Below, piece after piece: positions 21,561-33,966 of a stretch of DNA of 64,000 bases; position 1 is the first letter of the stretch, and each line of letters opens with the position of its first letter. A program made the position numbers and the translations under genes. Below the pieces are notes generated by a model. The model made no database searches and was not told the origin of the DNA. It worked only from the letters and a program-made list of their open reading frames with translations. Origin of the DNA: Datisca glomerata (taxonomy: Eukaryota; Streptophyta; Magnoliopsida; Cucurbitales; Datiscaceae); assembly GCA_003255025.1 (NCBI GenBank), contig QANY01006236.1, positions 62,001 through 126,000 on the forward strand, in the 5' to 3' direction.

Positions 21561-22835
21561 CAGGCTTCAACTTGACTCAATTTGGGTTCAATTTAACCAG
21601 AGGTATTTGAAAAGAAATAGACCTAGATAGACACACGATTTGACCTCGACTCAATTCGGGTTCGATTTAACCGAAGATATTTAAAAAGAAACGGAGCTGG
21701 ATAGACACAGGTTTCGACCTCGACTCAATTCAGGTTCAATTTAACCGAGATTTTAAAAAGGAAACAAACCTGGAAAGACACAGGTTTCGACCTCGACTCA
21801 ATTCAGGTTCAGTTTAACTAGGATATTTGAAAAGGAAACGAACCTGAATAGATATAGGTTTCGACCTCGACTCAATACATGTTCGATTTAACCAGATATA
21901 TTTGAAAATAAACAGGCCTGGATGGGTAAATGCTTCGAATGTGACTCAATTTGGGTTCGATTTAATCGAATATATTTGAAAGGAAAACAGACTTGGATAG
22001 ACACAGGTTTCGACCTCGTCTCAATTCGGGTTTGATTTAACCAGAGATGATTGAAAAGAAGTGGACTAGATAGACACGGGCTTAGACCTCGACTCAATTC
22101 GGGTTTGATTTAACTGAGATAATGATTGAAATAGACCAGACGCTGACACCGGGCTTCTACCGCGACTGAGTCAGGTTCGATGTAACCATATTGAAAATGA
22201 ACGCACCTGGTACCGACACCAGTCTTCGATCACGACCAAGTTAGGATTGATTTAACCAAATTGATTTTACCATATTGATTAAAATGCACTAGGAGCTAAC
22301 ATTAGGCTTCGACTGCTACTGAGTCATGTTTGATTTAACCATATTTATTGAAACTGACCAGGTGCTAACACCAGGCTTCAACTGTGACTGAGCCGGGTAC
22401 GATTTAATCATATTGATTGAAACGGACCAGGAGTTGACATCGGGCTTCGACTGTGACTGACTCAGATTTGATTTAACCATATTGAAAATGAACGGACCTG
22501 GCATCAACACTAGGCTTCGACCACGACCAAGTTGGGTTTGATTTAACCAAAAATAAAAGTAAACGGACATGGTGTCCATACTAGGCTTCGACCGCGATCA
22601 AGTCAGGTTCGATTTAATCATATTGATTAGAACGGATCAGGCGCTGACATCGGGTTTTGACTGAGATTGAGTCGGTTTGATTGAACCATACTGAAAATGA
22701 ATGGACCTGGCACTGACACCAGGCTTCGATCGTGACCAAGCCGTGTTCAATTTAACCATATTGATTTAAATAAACCAGGCACTGACACCAGACTTCAACC
22801 ACGACTGAGTCAGGTTTGATTTAACCATATTTAAA
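21537..22835. repeat. Tandem array, ~73 bp unit, ~18 copies
   Basis: Each unit has a 'cttcgacc.cgact' core, then 'caattcgggttcgatttaac' and 'aaacggacctgg.tagacac'. The core recurs at about 21575, 21655, 21720, 21795, 21867, 21941, 22020, 22092, 22165 and so on to 22813. The first eight units carry 'cgactcaatt'. The last ten carry 'cgactgagtc' or 'cgaccaagtt', with 'ggcgctgacaccgggcttc' in place of 'gatagacacaggtttc'. The array sits between the internal region and the 3' LTR of the host element. Confidence 0.92.
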
Positions 22836-25100
22836 ATGATGTTGAAATTGACTTATGCAAGTCTCATATGATAACAAAAGCTAGATCAATGCAAACTATA
22901 CATATTGTAGTGTCGATAGATTTCAAATGAATATTCTTGATGACTTGAAATAAATAAAACTACTAGTATGATGCATGTCTATACAATGAAATTCTTGACT
23001 TATACTGTAAATGAGATGATCAGGACAGTGTGAACACCATGCATGATTACGAACATTTTGAGAAAATCTTACAATATTTTTTTTTATTTTTTTCTGGAAA
23101 ATGGGCCATTGTGGTAATCTTCATTATCCTTCAAAACAGTTGCTTCGACTAGGATCATAGACAATGGGATATCAAGCATGTGGCAGAGGAAATGGTGTGT
23201 TCCTTTGTATCAGTTCATGCCTTGGTATTTAGCTTTGTCAATGGCAAAGGAAAACAAATTATTTTCCTTATTTTACTTTTTCCCTGCATTTGTAAATGCA
23301 TAAAGCATCCAATAGTGTTCTTTTGAGCTTTTACCATGAGCATACTGTCTCGTAGCACAGTCTCACCCACTTGTCTATGGCGCGATTTTTAGATTTTCTC
23401 TATAACTGCAACTCTTCTTCTTTTCGTCGGATCATGCTCTAAGATTTGAACTTTATTTTTGTGCCAAAGGCAAATGACAAAGTGGAATTTTATCTCGATC
23501 CATCTTGTAAAGTGTCACAATATCTCTATGTGTTTTCATTGTGCATATGCTACATTGTAGTTACAACCCTACTTGTTTTTCCATGGTACCCTTTCAAGTT
23601 TTTATCGTGCCTTCACACTACATTTTTCCTTTTCCTCTTCTTCCTTTTTTTCTATTATTTTGCCAAAAGTCATGCTTCTTAGTAATTTCAAGAGTAATTT
23701 ACAATGTTATCTACATGCTCTTGAATGTTGTGGGAAAGAAATGAACAAAGTAAGAATGATAGAATAGATATGTGACTAGGGGCTTTTTATTGATCAAGAA
23801 ATGATGATGAATAAAGATTTGAAGAGATTATCAGAAAACACTGTGGAATAGGATATTTCTCAATTTTCATAATGACTCTTTTGAGAAATAAAAGCATTTT
23901 ACATGACTTTACTTTCCACACTCATAGTGATCGTTCTTTTTTTTTTTCTTTTTTTTGAAAGATGATTGTCTTGCTCATCATAGATATATATTGAGGTATT
24001 AACTTATTTAAAGTCATGCTCTTATTGTGATATATCTTCTCTGTTCGAAGAGGACTTTTATTTGGACTGTAATGTAGGATAGGTTTTATAGTTGCCAAAA
24101 GAAAGAATATCAAAGGCTCAAAACGCATATGAAAAAGATGTGTCTAAACCAATGATCATCGTTGGGAATTATGTCGAAAAAAGCTACCCCAATGTGGGCT
24201 TTGACATTTTGTCTTGAGAAACCAAAATTGGATATTTGCATATGAACTTTTTACAACACTACCCCCAGTTTGAAAAAATACATTCATAATTTCTATTGAA
24301 TAAATTTTCCCCTAATGTAAGAGGACGGTCTACTTGGCTTTGACTTTTTTGCAATATTATTTTATTTTTTTGCCTTGGTCTTTTTCTTTTGCCCTAGTTT
24401 GAGAAATTTTTCAACTTTTGAGACATATATCTTGACCAAAAGAATAATTACCCTAGTGTAGGGAATTATCATTGGTTGGATGTCATGAAATGAAGATTTT
24501 TTAAGACTCAATTGAGCTGGAAATGGATAAACTTGTTTGGGGTAGAAGAAAGAATGCCTCTCCATCATTTCCAGTCAGAAATAAATTCAATAAGAACATG
24601 ACCTCAAATAAGAATAAAACTTTTTTGCAATGCCTTTATTCACCAACAAAGGACTATTTTCATTTTCATTTGTCTCTTCACTAAAAATAAGATTGTCAAA
24701 ACTATATCTGATATTGCTTATGCTTTTATACTCAAAATCATCATTCCTAATCATTGTTGGTTTGTTGGGTGAAAGGAAGAATATGACAACAATGAATGAA
24801 ACATTGGAATTCATTAACTTTGAAATTCATAGAAACATGAATGCAATAAACTAGAATTGAAACTAGGAGAGAACTAAAAATAGATGAAACATGATAAGAA
24901 AATGCATAGCAAAAGTTGTTTTTCATACATTGGGTAGAGCTGCTAGAAAATTGACATTAGCTCGTCACTGTTGAAAGTTCCTACGAACAATTGACAACTC
25001 AGTGACATCTCAATTATTGAACTTATATTCAAGGTAACAATGATATATGAACACATCAATACATTACAACTATCGAAACATTCACCACATCAACTTGTTC
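22836..25100 (-). other. Non-coding internal region of the gag-only element
   Basis: About 2.3 kb where an autonomous relative would carry pol. Both strands show only short, AT-driven open frames, such as 23446-23682 plus and 24362-24568 minus. I recognise no protease, RT or integrase motif. Confidence 0.55.
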
Positions 25101-25189
25101 CATTATCACATGAAGAGAGGTACTCCACGGAATTTATCATGATATTATCATGCTCTGGTGGACAGTTAGAACTAATTATGGGTTATCAT

Positions 25190-26718
25190 AAACTTTTTTG
25201 AAGTTTAGCCAACTGACTTTGATTAACATTTGAACTCTATCTTTCAACATTGTGTAATTTTCATTTGAATGTCCTATCGCCCCAGCCTGATAATCACATC
25301 AAGTAGTTAGATCATACCACCTAGGATATGGTGGCTGAAGAGACTCATAAGGTACCGATACTAACTGGTTATTCTATATTAATTGTGATAATAATTTTGT
25401 ATAAGATATCGAAATTGAGTCATTTTGGACAAACCATTGGTTATTCCCTTTGAGGCTGGTGAACCTGACCAACTTTGCTGGTGAGTTGGTGGTCTCACAC
25501 TGAATCTTGGGTTGTTTGAAATGTTGGTTCTTTGGAGTGATAATTGTATGACACTTATGAGGTATTTGCCACACAAGATGTCACAAATTTAGGTCGTTCA
25601 CTATATTTTGGAAATCTCGACCCGAGGGTCACAGCTTGTGATGGATACAAAAAAATATATTGTCTATATATCTCCCTCTTTTTGCTTCAACGGTGGGTCT
25701 TTTTCTACGGAGGACGCTTCTGACGCAGCTTCTGAAATTCTACATTTTTCATCTCATATTCTATTCTTTCACCAAACACTATCATATAAGAAAATGTGTT
25801 TGAAGCATTCTGAATCATTCTATTATAGTATAGAGACCTCAAGGTATTGATGAAGATTGTGGTCATTTCTTTTTTTTTATAAGACGGGTTACACCTGAGT
25901 CACTAATTCCCTCCACCTTTGAGCATATTTTTTAAAGCTTTCAGTAGACTTTTTATCCATCCTTTGTAGATCAAAACAATCAATAGCCATGTCCATATTG
26001 TACTTGTATTGTCTCAAAAAAGCATCAACTAAGTCTTCCCATCCTCAAATATGTTGACTATTCAACTGGATGTACCAGCGAGATGCAGCCCCCATTAGAC
26101 TGTCTTGAAAAAAATGGATGAACAACTTATCATCATGCATGCATGCATCCATTTTTCTACAATACATGATAAGGTGACTCCTCAGGTATGTGCTACGATC
26201 ATATTTTTCAAGCTCAGGTAGTTTTAATTTTTGATGGATGGTTACATCTGGGACTAAGCACAATTGGATCGCATCAATGGTATCATACGCATTTGTTCCT
26301 TTTATATCATGTAACTTCTCTTCCAGAAAATCCAACTTATCACTTGTCAGTGTATTTCGCTTAGCTTGGTAAAGGGCCTCTACGATTTTGAGTCATCTAG
26401 ACCAGGTATAATGATTGGCTCATTATCATGTTCTCCTTGTGAGGTAAAAACTTGATTGTGGCCAAGTGCCAGTGTTAGGGTGTTGTACCTAGTTTTTCTT
26501 GAACGCATCAATTCATGGGGACTTGGAAATAGGTATACATTTACTGGTATCGATGGAGCATGTTGGAATTGATCCATCTGATGATGTTGATAGGTTGGAC
26601 CGAATCCAAGAGGGTAAAGTGGAGTATCATTTGAAAATTGATCTAATGATAATGGAGCCCTTTCTGAATTTTCAAGACATGCCATTTTCTCTTCCAGCTC
26701 CCTAATCTTGTGTTTCAT
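25190..26718 (-). pseudogene. Gag of the third gypsy element (broken)
   Basis: The N-terminus at 26718 is MKHKIRELEEKMACLENS, a short coiled coil. The capsid core at 26335-26045 reads QLCLVPDVTIHQKLKLPELE, then KYDRSTYLRSHLIMYCRKM and FFQDSLMGAASRWYIQL, followed by DLVDAFLRQYKYNMDMA near 26000 and SFKKYAQRWRELVTQV near 25910. The C-terminus (25574-25200) has SISYTKLLSQL, YPRWYDL and DYQAGAIGHSNENYTMLKDR, an altered zinc-knuckle-like segment typical of Ogre/Tat-like gag. It packages the RNA into particles. Stops at about 26380, 26040, 25895 and 25575 break it. It ends without a protease behind it. Confidence 0.82.
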
Positions 26719-26719
26719 T

Positions 26720-27733
26720 TCCTCTCATGATTGCTCTCTCTATTGTTCATCTATGATTCTAGCTTCAGACTATAATCGTTAAGGATAACAGAGGCGCAAC
26801 CAATGAGTTTGTTTTCTCTTTCATTTTTTATTTTTTCAAAATGAAAAAAAGAAAGTTATATTAGTGGTGCATGAAGGAATGAAAGAAACTACAATGCATG
26901 AAGGAATGAAAGAAACTTCAATGCATGAAGAAGAAATCACAATGCATGAAAGAATCAATGACCTATAATATAATGAAGAAAATGATAAACCTACGATGCA
27001 TGAACCTACAATGCATACAAGAAATAATGAACTTCTTATGCATGAAATGGAGAATTATATACAAATCATTCATTACAAAAAAATTGATGAATGATGTTAA
27101 TGAAAATTCTAGAAAAATGGAGAGAAATAAGATTCGTCACTAAAAATTTATTTGACTTGTATGCTAAAATGGTGACAATAGTAATCAATGATGTATATAG
27201 TGATGAGAATGATACATCTATGGTGATGAGGATGATGATAAGGATGATGATGATGATGATATGATGACGATGATGATGATATGATGACGATGATGACGAT
27301 GATGACTCATTTGGGAAAAAACAAAAAAAAATTATGACAAATAACATGCACCACATGAATATTCAACGCACCCTATCTATCACATTTAGAAGACCCTAGG
27401 ATTTGTTTTTTATTGATCATTAGGGGGCTTTAAGGTTGTCTAGATATGTGTGGTTATGGTAAAAAATCTCTTATTAGCCTCTCAGACTGTCCACATTATT
27501 ATCTAAACAGAGTAACAGGAGCCCCAAAACCGTATCCTGAAAGGATCGACCTGAGTGATAACTTTTATTAGCCTGCACGGGAACCGCAATTCCATGAAGT
27601 CATTTCACTAATCATTCTCAGTAATCCTAAAGGGAAAGCCCAGGTACGGGGCTAGTGTGTGTGTGTGTGTGTGAAGTTAGAAATTATACAAGGAAATGTA
27701 CACCATGATAATAAACTATATACAACTACACGA
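26720..27733 (-). other. Leader of the gag-only element with simple repeats
   Basis: Between gag and the nested copia lies about 1 kb of non-coding DNA. It has 'caatgcatgaa'-type repeats at 26870-27050, a GAT/GAC trinucleotide tract at 27224-27306 and (GT)n at 27656-27673. It continues at 46766-46908 on the far side of the copia insertion. Confidence 0.65.
27224..27306. repeat. (GATGAT/GATGAC)n microsatellite
   Basis: An imperfect trinucleotide run, with two copies of 'gatatgatgacgatgatga'. The minus-strand open frame across it (27066-27356) is an artefact of the repeat. Confidence 0.9.
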
Positions 27734-29909
27734 TGTTGGGGGTTATGCACTCAAAGCATGTGTATTGACATTTTAATATGAAATTTAATGGAATTACATT
27801 TTTGTTATAATTGCTCTTTGAAAGTATTGTTGAATAATTTATATAAATATCAGAAAAATTCATATTCATTAATGAGACTATGATCTTGTATTAGTATGAC
27901 AGGATTAAGATCATAAATAATGAATAAAAATGTCAGCAGCATATTAAAGTATAGAATCTTTAATTAATGATTGCTAGTACGGTTCACTTAGCATTATGAT
28001 TTAGATTCGGATCATTGATATGGATAGACATCTTAGTGAAGGTACTTTATATAATAAGATTATATATGACAGGACCAATGTGAATAAAAAATCTTTATTA
28101 ACATACCGCTTATCATAAAGATTTAATACACATCAATTTGATAATCATATGTAGATTAGTCTGAATCCTAAGTAATCACGAACTCTTATACATGTCTACT
28201 AAATCTTTTGATTCACTCGTTAAGGGTTGTTTGTAAAATAGGCTAGTGACTTTTATTTTGGAGATTCAATGATATGGAAGACTGGGGACATGATCTTACA
28301 AGATTTGAAATTCAAGTTTTCCTAACGGATCGTATATTGGTGCTCGTAAGTGTTAATTCTGGAACTGAATAGATATTAAGCTCAAATTTATAATACGATT
28401 ATAAATTAGTCATTCAGTAGTGAATTAATGGTACTTAAGGATCAAAAGGCAATTAAAAGAGTAAAACGATAATTTTAATCAGCTCTAATTTATGAACCAA
28501 TAATTGGAGGACAGAACTACGTGAAATGATTATATCAATGCACTACACGAGAATACTCTATAAATACATTATATAATCTCTAAGAGTACAATTTCATATT
28601 TATAGTTGAGTAATAATAGAATTAATAAATAAGATTATTTAATTAAAGAGTTTAATTAATAATCTGGTTTATTGAAGCTTAAAATTATAAGTCCATAGTC
28701 TCTAAGTCACATTTGTACTACGCAATCTAGAGTGTGCCTGTTTCAGGTTATAAGAAAAGGAGTGACTTGTAAAAAGAATTTTTATTCTGGGGCAAGTACG
28801 TAATTATGAGATAATTAAGTTTGATTAATTAATTAAAAATTAAACTNGATAATAATTTGAATCAACTAAATCTGCTATTTGTGAACTAACAAATAAGTTA
28901 GTTGATAAGGACAACGAGATATGTTAATTTTGAATTAACTGATATCTAAATATTTATCTGATTAAAAATAAATATATAATTCATAATAATTATCGCGTGT
29001 CTATCACTGAATGAGAATCACAAATTGACATGAACTTCTGTAGCGCCACATGGCACTGCAGTAGTTGGGGCAATACTGTAGCACCACATGGCACTGCAGT
29101 AGTTGGCGCAATACTGTAGTGTCACACGACACTGCAGTAGTGAGGGCAATACTGTAGTGCCACAAGACACTGTAGTAGTGGGGGCAATACTGTAGTGCCA
29201 CATGACACTGCAGTAGTGGGGCAATACTGTACTATAGTAGTGCCGTGAGGCACTGTGATAACTCACGACAACTGCAGTGCCGTGTGGCACTGCAATTATG
29301 CACAAATTACAGTGGCTCGCACTGCAATGGTAATTTTAAAATTAAATATTATTTTTAGTTTATCATTAAAAATTTGATATGCCATTATAAAAAAAATATA
29401 TAGATATTATTCTATTGGCCTCAGTGTTGAGAGAGAGTTGTGAACACAATTGCTATCAGGGTAAATTTTTTTCGTGAATATAAAGTTAATAAAAAAGCTT
29501 TGAAAGAATTATCATTGTATTCTTTCATAGGATTGTCTCACAAAAATTAATCATTCTCAATAAATATCTAGATCTCATGCGTTGAGTATATCTAGAGACA
29601 TAAAAAGTGTCTTTGATTATTCTACGTGTCCACACACGTCCTAGTACGTTTGAGGATTGACTTGATAGATCTTGGTGTGGATCTCGAAGTCCGTTGTTCA
29701 TGGGAACGCAAGAGATACATGATTCATATCCATGTATATCTTAGATTTAATATATAAATATATAATGGATCCTGATTGAAAAGAGTTTTCAATAAAAGTT
29801 TTTATTTTGGAAACCACAGAGTCGTGCTTGTTTTCGTTTTATCGACAAACATACGATTCGTTCTTAATAAATTTTTAAAAGCCACCACACCTCTGTCGCG
29901 CTTCCAATA
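27734..29909 (+). mobile_element. 5' LTR of the outer copia element
   Basis: About 2.2 kb. It begins TGTTGGGGGTTATGC and ends near CGCTTCCAATA just before the primer site; other copies end CAACA, which gives TGTTG/CAACA inverted ends. TATAAATA lies at about 28557-28564. Five 38-bp repeats lie at 29043-29232. An N occurs at 28847. Confidence 0.87.
29043..29232. repeat. 38-bp minisatellite with hairpins, 5 copies
   Basis: The phrase 'gtgccacatggcactgcag', 'tagttggggcaatactgta' starts at 29043, 29081, 29119, 29157 and 29195. The block gtgccacatggcac is nearly self-complementary. Other copia LTRs in the window have fewer units here (34700-34770, 45958-46100). Confidence 0.93.
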
Positions 29910-29911
29910 AT

Positions 29912-29929
29912 TGGTATCAAAGCGGTCAT
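29912..29929 (+). other. Primer binding site (initiator tRNA-Met type)
   Basis: 'tggtatcaaagcggtcat' follows the 5' LTR by a few bases. It matches the TGGTATCAGAGC type complementary to plant initiator tRNA-Met, with one change (A for G). Confidence 0.82.
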
Positions 29930-31844
29930 TATATATTTATAATATTATGTGGGTGTTCTTACATTGTTCATAAATACATTTTGATATATGTGAATGAATG
30001 GATGGTCATTTTTTAATGTATGGTTAAATAATGGATCGTTAATTGTATGATAATTATTAGGTTAGACTTTATTTTTTAATTTTTTTCTTAGATCTTGTGT
30101 GAGACGATTTGGGGCTTGGAAATTTTTATAATTTTATTTTGAATATTATATTGTAATTATTCTGATTGTGAAAAGATGAATAATGCACGAGATGAACGAG
30201 GAGGAAAAAGAAAAAATAGGAATCTCTAGGAATTCTAGCACTGGAACCGGAAATAGGATTTTTGGTGGCGAGTCCGTTGGAAAATTGGCACCGACGGTCA
30301 GAGGGCAGTGGTGGTGGACGTACGACGGCGATGGTGGGTGGCGGTGGGAGAATCCTATCATTGGTGACAACTGTTGTCACATCTAGGGAAGTTTGCAGAA
30401 ACTCTGATACCAACTTATCCTATCATTGTAATGTTTTATAACAACCCTAACTCTTTCTATTATCTTTTATATTTTAAAATTAATTTAATTTTAAATTTAA
30501 GTATTAGTTTTTAATTTTATGAAATTTAAGGATTAATTAATTGATTGTGTTTGGCCCAAGTTTGACCAAGCCAATAAATTATTTATTGACTAAATCAAAT
30601 TCAATAATTTTAAAACATAATTATAGAGAACTTTTAATTAATAGAACTAATTTTCCTAATTAAAAGGATTTTGTTCGAAGCTTGAAGATTATGAAGTTGA
30701 AGATTATGAAGATGAACATCAGGTGGAGAAAGAGATATTTTAGAAATATGTAATCTTGAAGTCCTCTTTGAAATTTTATTTTTTTATTTCGATAGTTGTA
30801 ATTTAGAAATATCCAATAATCACTAAGTCCATTATTTTTTATTTAACTGTTAAATAATGTTTATTGATATGATTGATAATATGATCATGTATTAGTCGAT
30901 CACGTGCCATACATGAAATCTCACATAATTTTATTTAATCATGCGTCTCATCAGTAGAACATGATGTATTAGGATTGTCTTAATATGTTTATATGAATTG
31001 TTTTGAGAAATCAATTGCATGTAAACTGCTAGGTTTTAATTAGTTAAAACTTGATAATCACACCACTCTAAAAGATATAATAACTTTTTAGGATAATCAA
31101 CTTTAGTAAAAGATTTTTATTAAAGTTTGATGAATGTAATTAATTAGTTAATCTAAGTTCACCTAATTATGACTTAAGCACTTTAGAAGGTTAAATGAAC
31201 TTAGACCAATTAGATTGGATTAACTGTTAATTTCACATTCATGGGGTTATTATTTTAACTACTAATTAATTTAAAATTAATTAATTAGTTAAAATAGAAA
31301 CACATTATCCTAAAATAGTGAGTGGGAAAGGTTGACATGTCAATATAAGATATGTTCTCCATTATTAGTACAATACCATGAGGTACAGTGAAAGCCTCGA
31401 GATGGCTTTGTTTTCATCCCCCTAAGGAAGGTTTTGAACTGTATCAATACCAAGGTGAAACTTCTTAAGAAGATGGGACTAAGTGATGTAGTTCAGTTTT
31501 GACCGACCCTAAAGTGCCATATTCTAAATCAAGTCACGAAATCTAAAATCATAGGTTACACTCACAAATTCACAATTAAGCTTTCATGTGGATAAATATG
31601 ACTTGACCGAATAAGTGATACATTATTGTTAAAAGAGAAAATATGAGAATGTCTCATAGACAATCCAAGATTAATCTGACCGACCCTAAGGCGGCACGTT
31701 AATTGTTAGGTTTTTTTATCGTGGATTAGTAAATAATATATTTGTGTGTTTAATATGCTGCATTCATGCATCATGTTTACTTTCTGAATTCAAGATATTT
31801 ATTTCATTTAAATTGAATAATGTATGTTTTATTTTTCAATTATT
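29930..31844 (+). other. Untranslated leader of the outer copia element
   Basis: About 1.9 kb of AT-rich sequence between primer site and gag start. The same leader appears in minus orientation at about 40051-41640 of the inner copia. It contains a GC-richer patch (30280-30360, 'gtggtggacgtacgacggcg') that is open on both strands but has no recognised similarity. Confidence 0.65.
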
Positions 31845-32700
31845 ATGTCTATCATGAGCAACCCTATTACTGCTTTACTTGCACTTGAGAAACTGAATGG
31901 TGATATTTCATAAGATGAAAATCAAATTTAAACTTGATGCTAGTTTGTGAGAACTACAAATTTTTTCTTACTGAAGAATGTCCTGAGGATCCCGGTGTCA
32001 ATGCTCCTAAAAATGTTAGAGACAAGTTTGATGTTTGGATTCAATCTAACAACAAAGCGAAGTGCTACAAGCTTGTGAGCATGAATGTTCTGAGAACCAA
32101 GCATGAGAGCATGGAGACCGCCTATGAGATTATGGAATCACTACAGGCGATGTTTGAACAGCAGTCTTATAAAAGTCATCGTGAGACTACTAGGAGCTAC
32201 ATGACGACTAAGATGAAGAAAAGTACTTTTGTGCGTGAACATGTTTTGAACATGATCAACATAATGCATGAGGCAAAAGTACATAGGGCGATCATTGATA
32301 AACGATCTCAAGTCAGCATTATACTTGAAATTCTCACACCTGCTTTTTCTGCGTTCACCACTAACTATGTTATGAAGACATTGCGATTCAACATGTCTCA
32401 ATTGTTGAATGAACTGTAAACTTTTGAGTCACTTAATAAGAGTATAGTCAAAGAGGGTGAGGCAGATGTTGCCAAGAAAAATCCTTCTTCCACATGTCTT
32501 TAAAAGTAACAAGAGGAAGAAGATCAATGGTAAGAGCAAAGGTAAGAACAAGAAAGGGTAGAGAGCCAAGACATCGCCGAAATTCAAGAAGAATAAGAAT
32601 GACAACAAGCCCAAGAAAAAATATTTCCATTGTGGGGTTGAAGGTCACTGGAAGAGAAACTGTAACAAGTATCTCTCCGAGTTGAAAAAAATGTAAATAT
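31845..32700 (+). pseudogene. Copia gag (UBN2 type), broken
   Basis: It starts at ATG 31845 (MSIMSNPITALLALEKLNGD); the inner copia has the matching MSIMGNPVTALLALEK. After two early breaks, 31934-32419 is open: LVCENYKFFLTEECPEDPG, DVWIQSNNKAKCYKLVSMNV, TAYEIMESLQAMFEQQS and VREHVLNMINIMHEA. These belong to the UBN2-type gag of plant copia elements. A Lys-rich tail and a zinc knuckle follow (about 32620-32665, YFHCGVEGHWKRNC). The first knuckle cysteine is replaced by tyrosine; the inner copia keeps it but has lost the last one. Confidence 0.85.
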
Positions 32701-32727
32701 GACTTACTTGCACTGGAAGCTTGTTTA

Positions 32728-33012
32728 ATGGAATATGGTTTGTCATCTGGGATTTTGGATTCAGGAGCCACTAATCATATATGTTCTTCTTTGCAGATGT
32801 TTGATTCGTCAAGGGAGCTTGCTGATGGCGAGGTCATTATGAGAGTTGGCAGTTGTGGGCTTGGGTCACCGAAAGCATTGGGGGTAGTCCGCCTTAATTT
32901 TGGAAATAATTATTTAGTTTTGAACAATGTTTATTATATTCCTAGATTTTTGAGAATTTTGATATCTCTTTCGTCACTACATGAATTTTTTTTTTCAAGT
33001 TTCTTTAATTAA
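32728..33012 (+). pseudogene. Copia protease (part of broken pol)
   Basis: The translation ILDSGATNHICSSLQMFDSS has the copia protease active site D-S-G-A, followed by LVLNNVYYIPRFLRILIS, the conserved 'L..V.Y.P....NL.S' end. A frame change occurs near 33000 in a run of Ts. Confidence 0.8.
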
Positions 33013-33099
33013 TAATGAGTTTATTATTTCTACAAGTGGATTCAATATTTTTCATGCAAAAGTATCAAATGTATTGTATATGCTTAAACCAACTGAATG

Positions 33100-33966
33100 T
33101 GTGTTAAACAATTTTGAATTACTTAAAGTAGCAAAATCTAAAAAAAACAAACGACAAAGAGTTTCTCATGACGATAATAACACATATCTTTGACATCATA
33201 GGTTGGGATATATTAATCTAGATAGGTTAAACATGTTAACAAAGTATGGTGCTTTGAGAGAACTAAAAGTTGGAACTCTTCATGTTTGTGAATGTCTAAA
33301 GGGTAAAATGACTAAGAAACTTTTCACTAGAAAGGGCCAAAGAGCCAAGGAACCACTTGAGCTAGTGCATAGTGATGTCTGTGGACCGATCAATATATAA
33401 GTTAGATGTGGGTCTGAGTATTTTATCACTTTTATTGATGATTACTCAAGATATGGTTATACTTATTTAATGTATAGAAAGTCTGAAACTTTTGAAAAGT
33501 TTAAAGACTTCAAAGCTGACGCTGAAAAGAAATTAGGTAAATCATTGAAAATCCTTTGATCAGATCGAGGTGGTGAATACTTGGATTTAGAATTCAATGA
33601 TTACTTGCTGGAGTATGGAATCCTATCCCATCTCACAGCACTTGGAATGCCCCAACAAAATGGTGTTTCTGAAAGGAGAGATCGAACCTTATGGTTAAGT
33701 CGATATTAAGTTACTCATCACTACGACTTACATTTTGGGGATATGTATTATACACGGCAACACACATTTTGAATGTACTGCGTTCTATGTCTGTAAGCGA
33801 GACACCTTTAAAGTAATGGAATAGTTCTAAACCCAATTTGCATCATTCCTATATATGGGGGGCTGTCCAGTTCACATTCTTAGATCCAAGACTGGAAACT
33901 TAGACTCAAGGTCTGAAGTATGCATATCGTTGGTTATGCTCCAGAGACTAGAAGTCGGTACTTCTA
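33100..33966 (+). pseudogene. Copia integrase, N-terminal and core (broken)
   Basis: The GAG-pre-integrase region runs HHRLGYINLDRLNMLTKYG, then GTLHVCECLKGKMTKKLF and HSDVCGPINI (first core Asp). The core continues FITFIDDYSRYGYTYLMY, then a stop where CGA became TGA just before SDRGGEYLDLEF (second Asp), and TALGMPQQNGVSERRDR (Glu). The His-X-His/Cys-X2-Cys zinc motif is short by one cysteine (CEC for CE.C). Coding is cut at about 33966 by the inner copia and continues at 42690 with KVFVSINATFLEHDN. Confidence 0.84.

Noticed and set aside
21537..22835. Centromeric satellite
   Set aside because: The array is short, diverged and bounded by the LTR and internal region of one retroelement. The unit is also well below the typical centromeric length.
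23446..23767. Overlapping hydrophobic plus-strand frames, candidate membrane peptide
   Set aside because: Phe/Leu-rich text comes from a T-rich tract. Three frames are open at once and there is no conserved motif.
29018..29305. Minus-strand open frame with repeated Cys/Tyr motifs
   Set aside because: It is the 38-bp LTR minisatellite read in a frame without stops. Relatives with other unit numbers do not keep the frame.
30183..30386. Possible small gene in the copia leader (GC-rich patch)
   Set aside because: Open on both strands, no family resemblance, and the matching leader in the inner copia (about 41560-41640) does not keep the frame.
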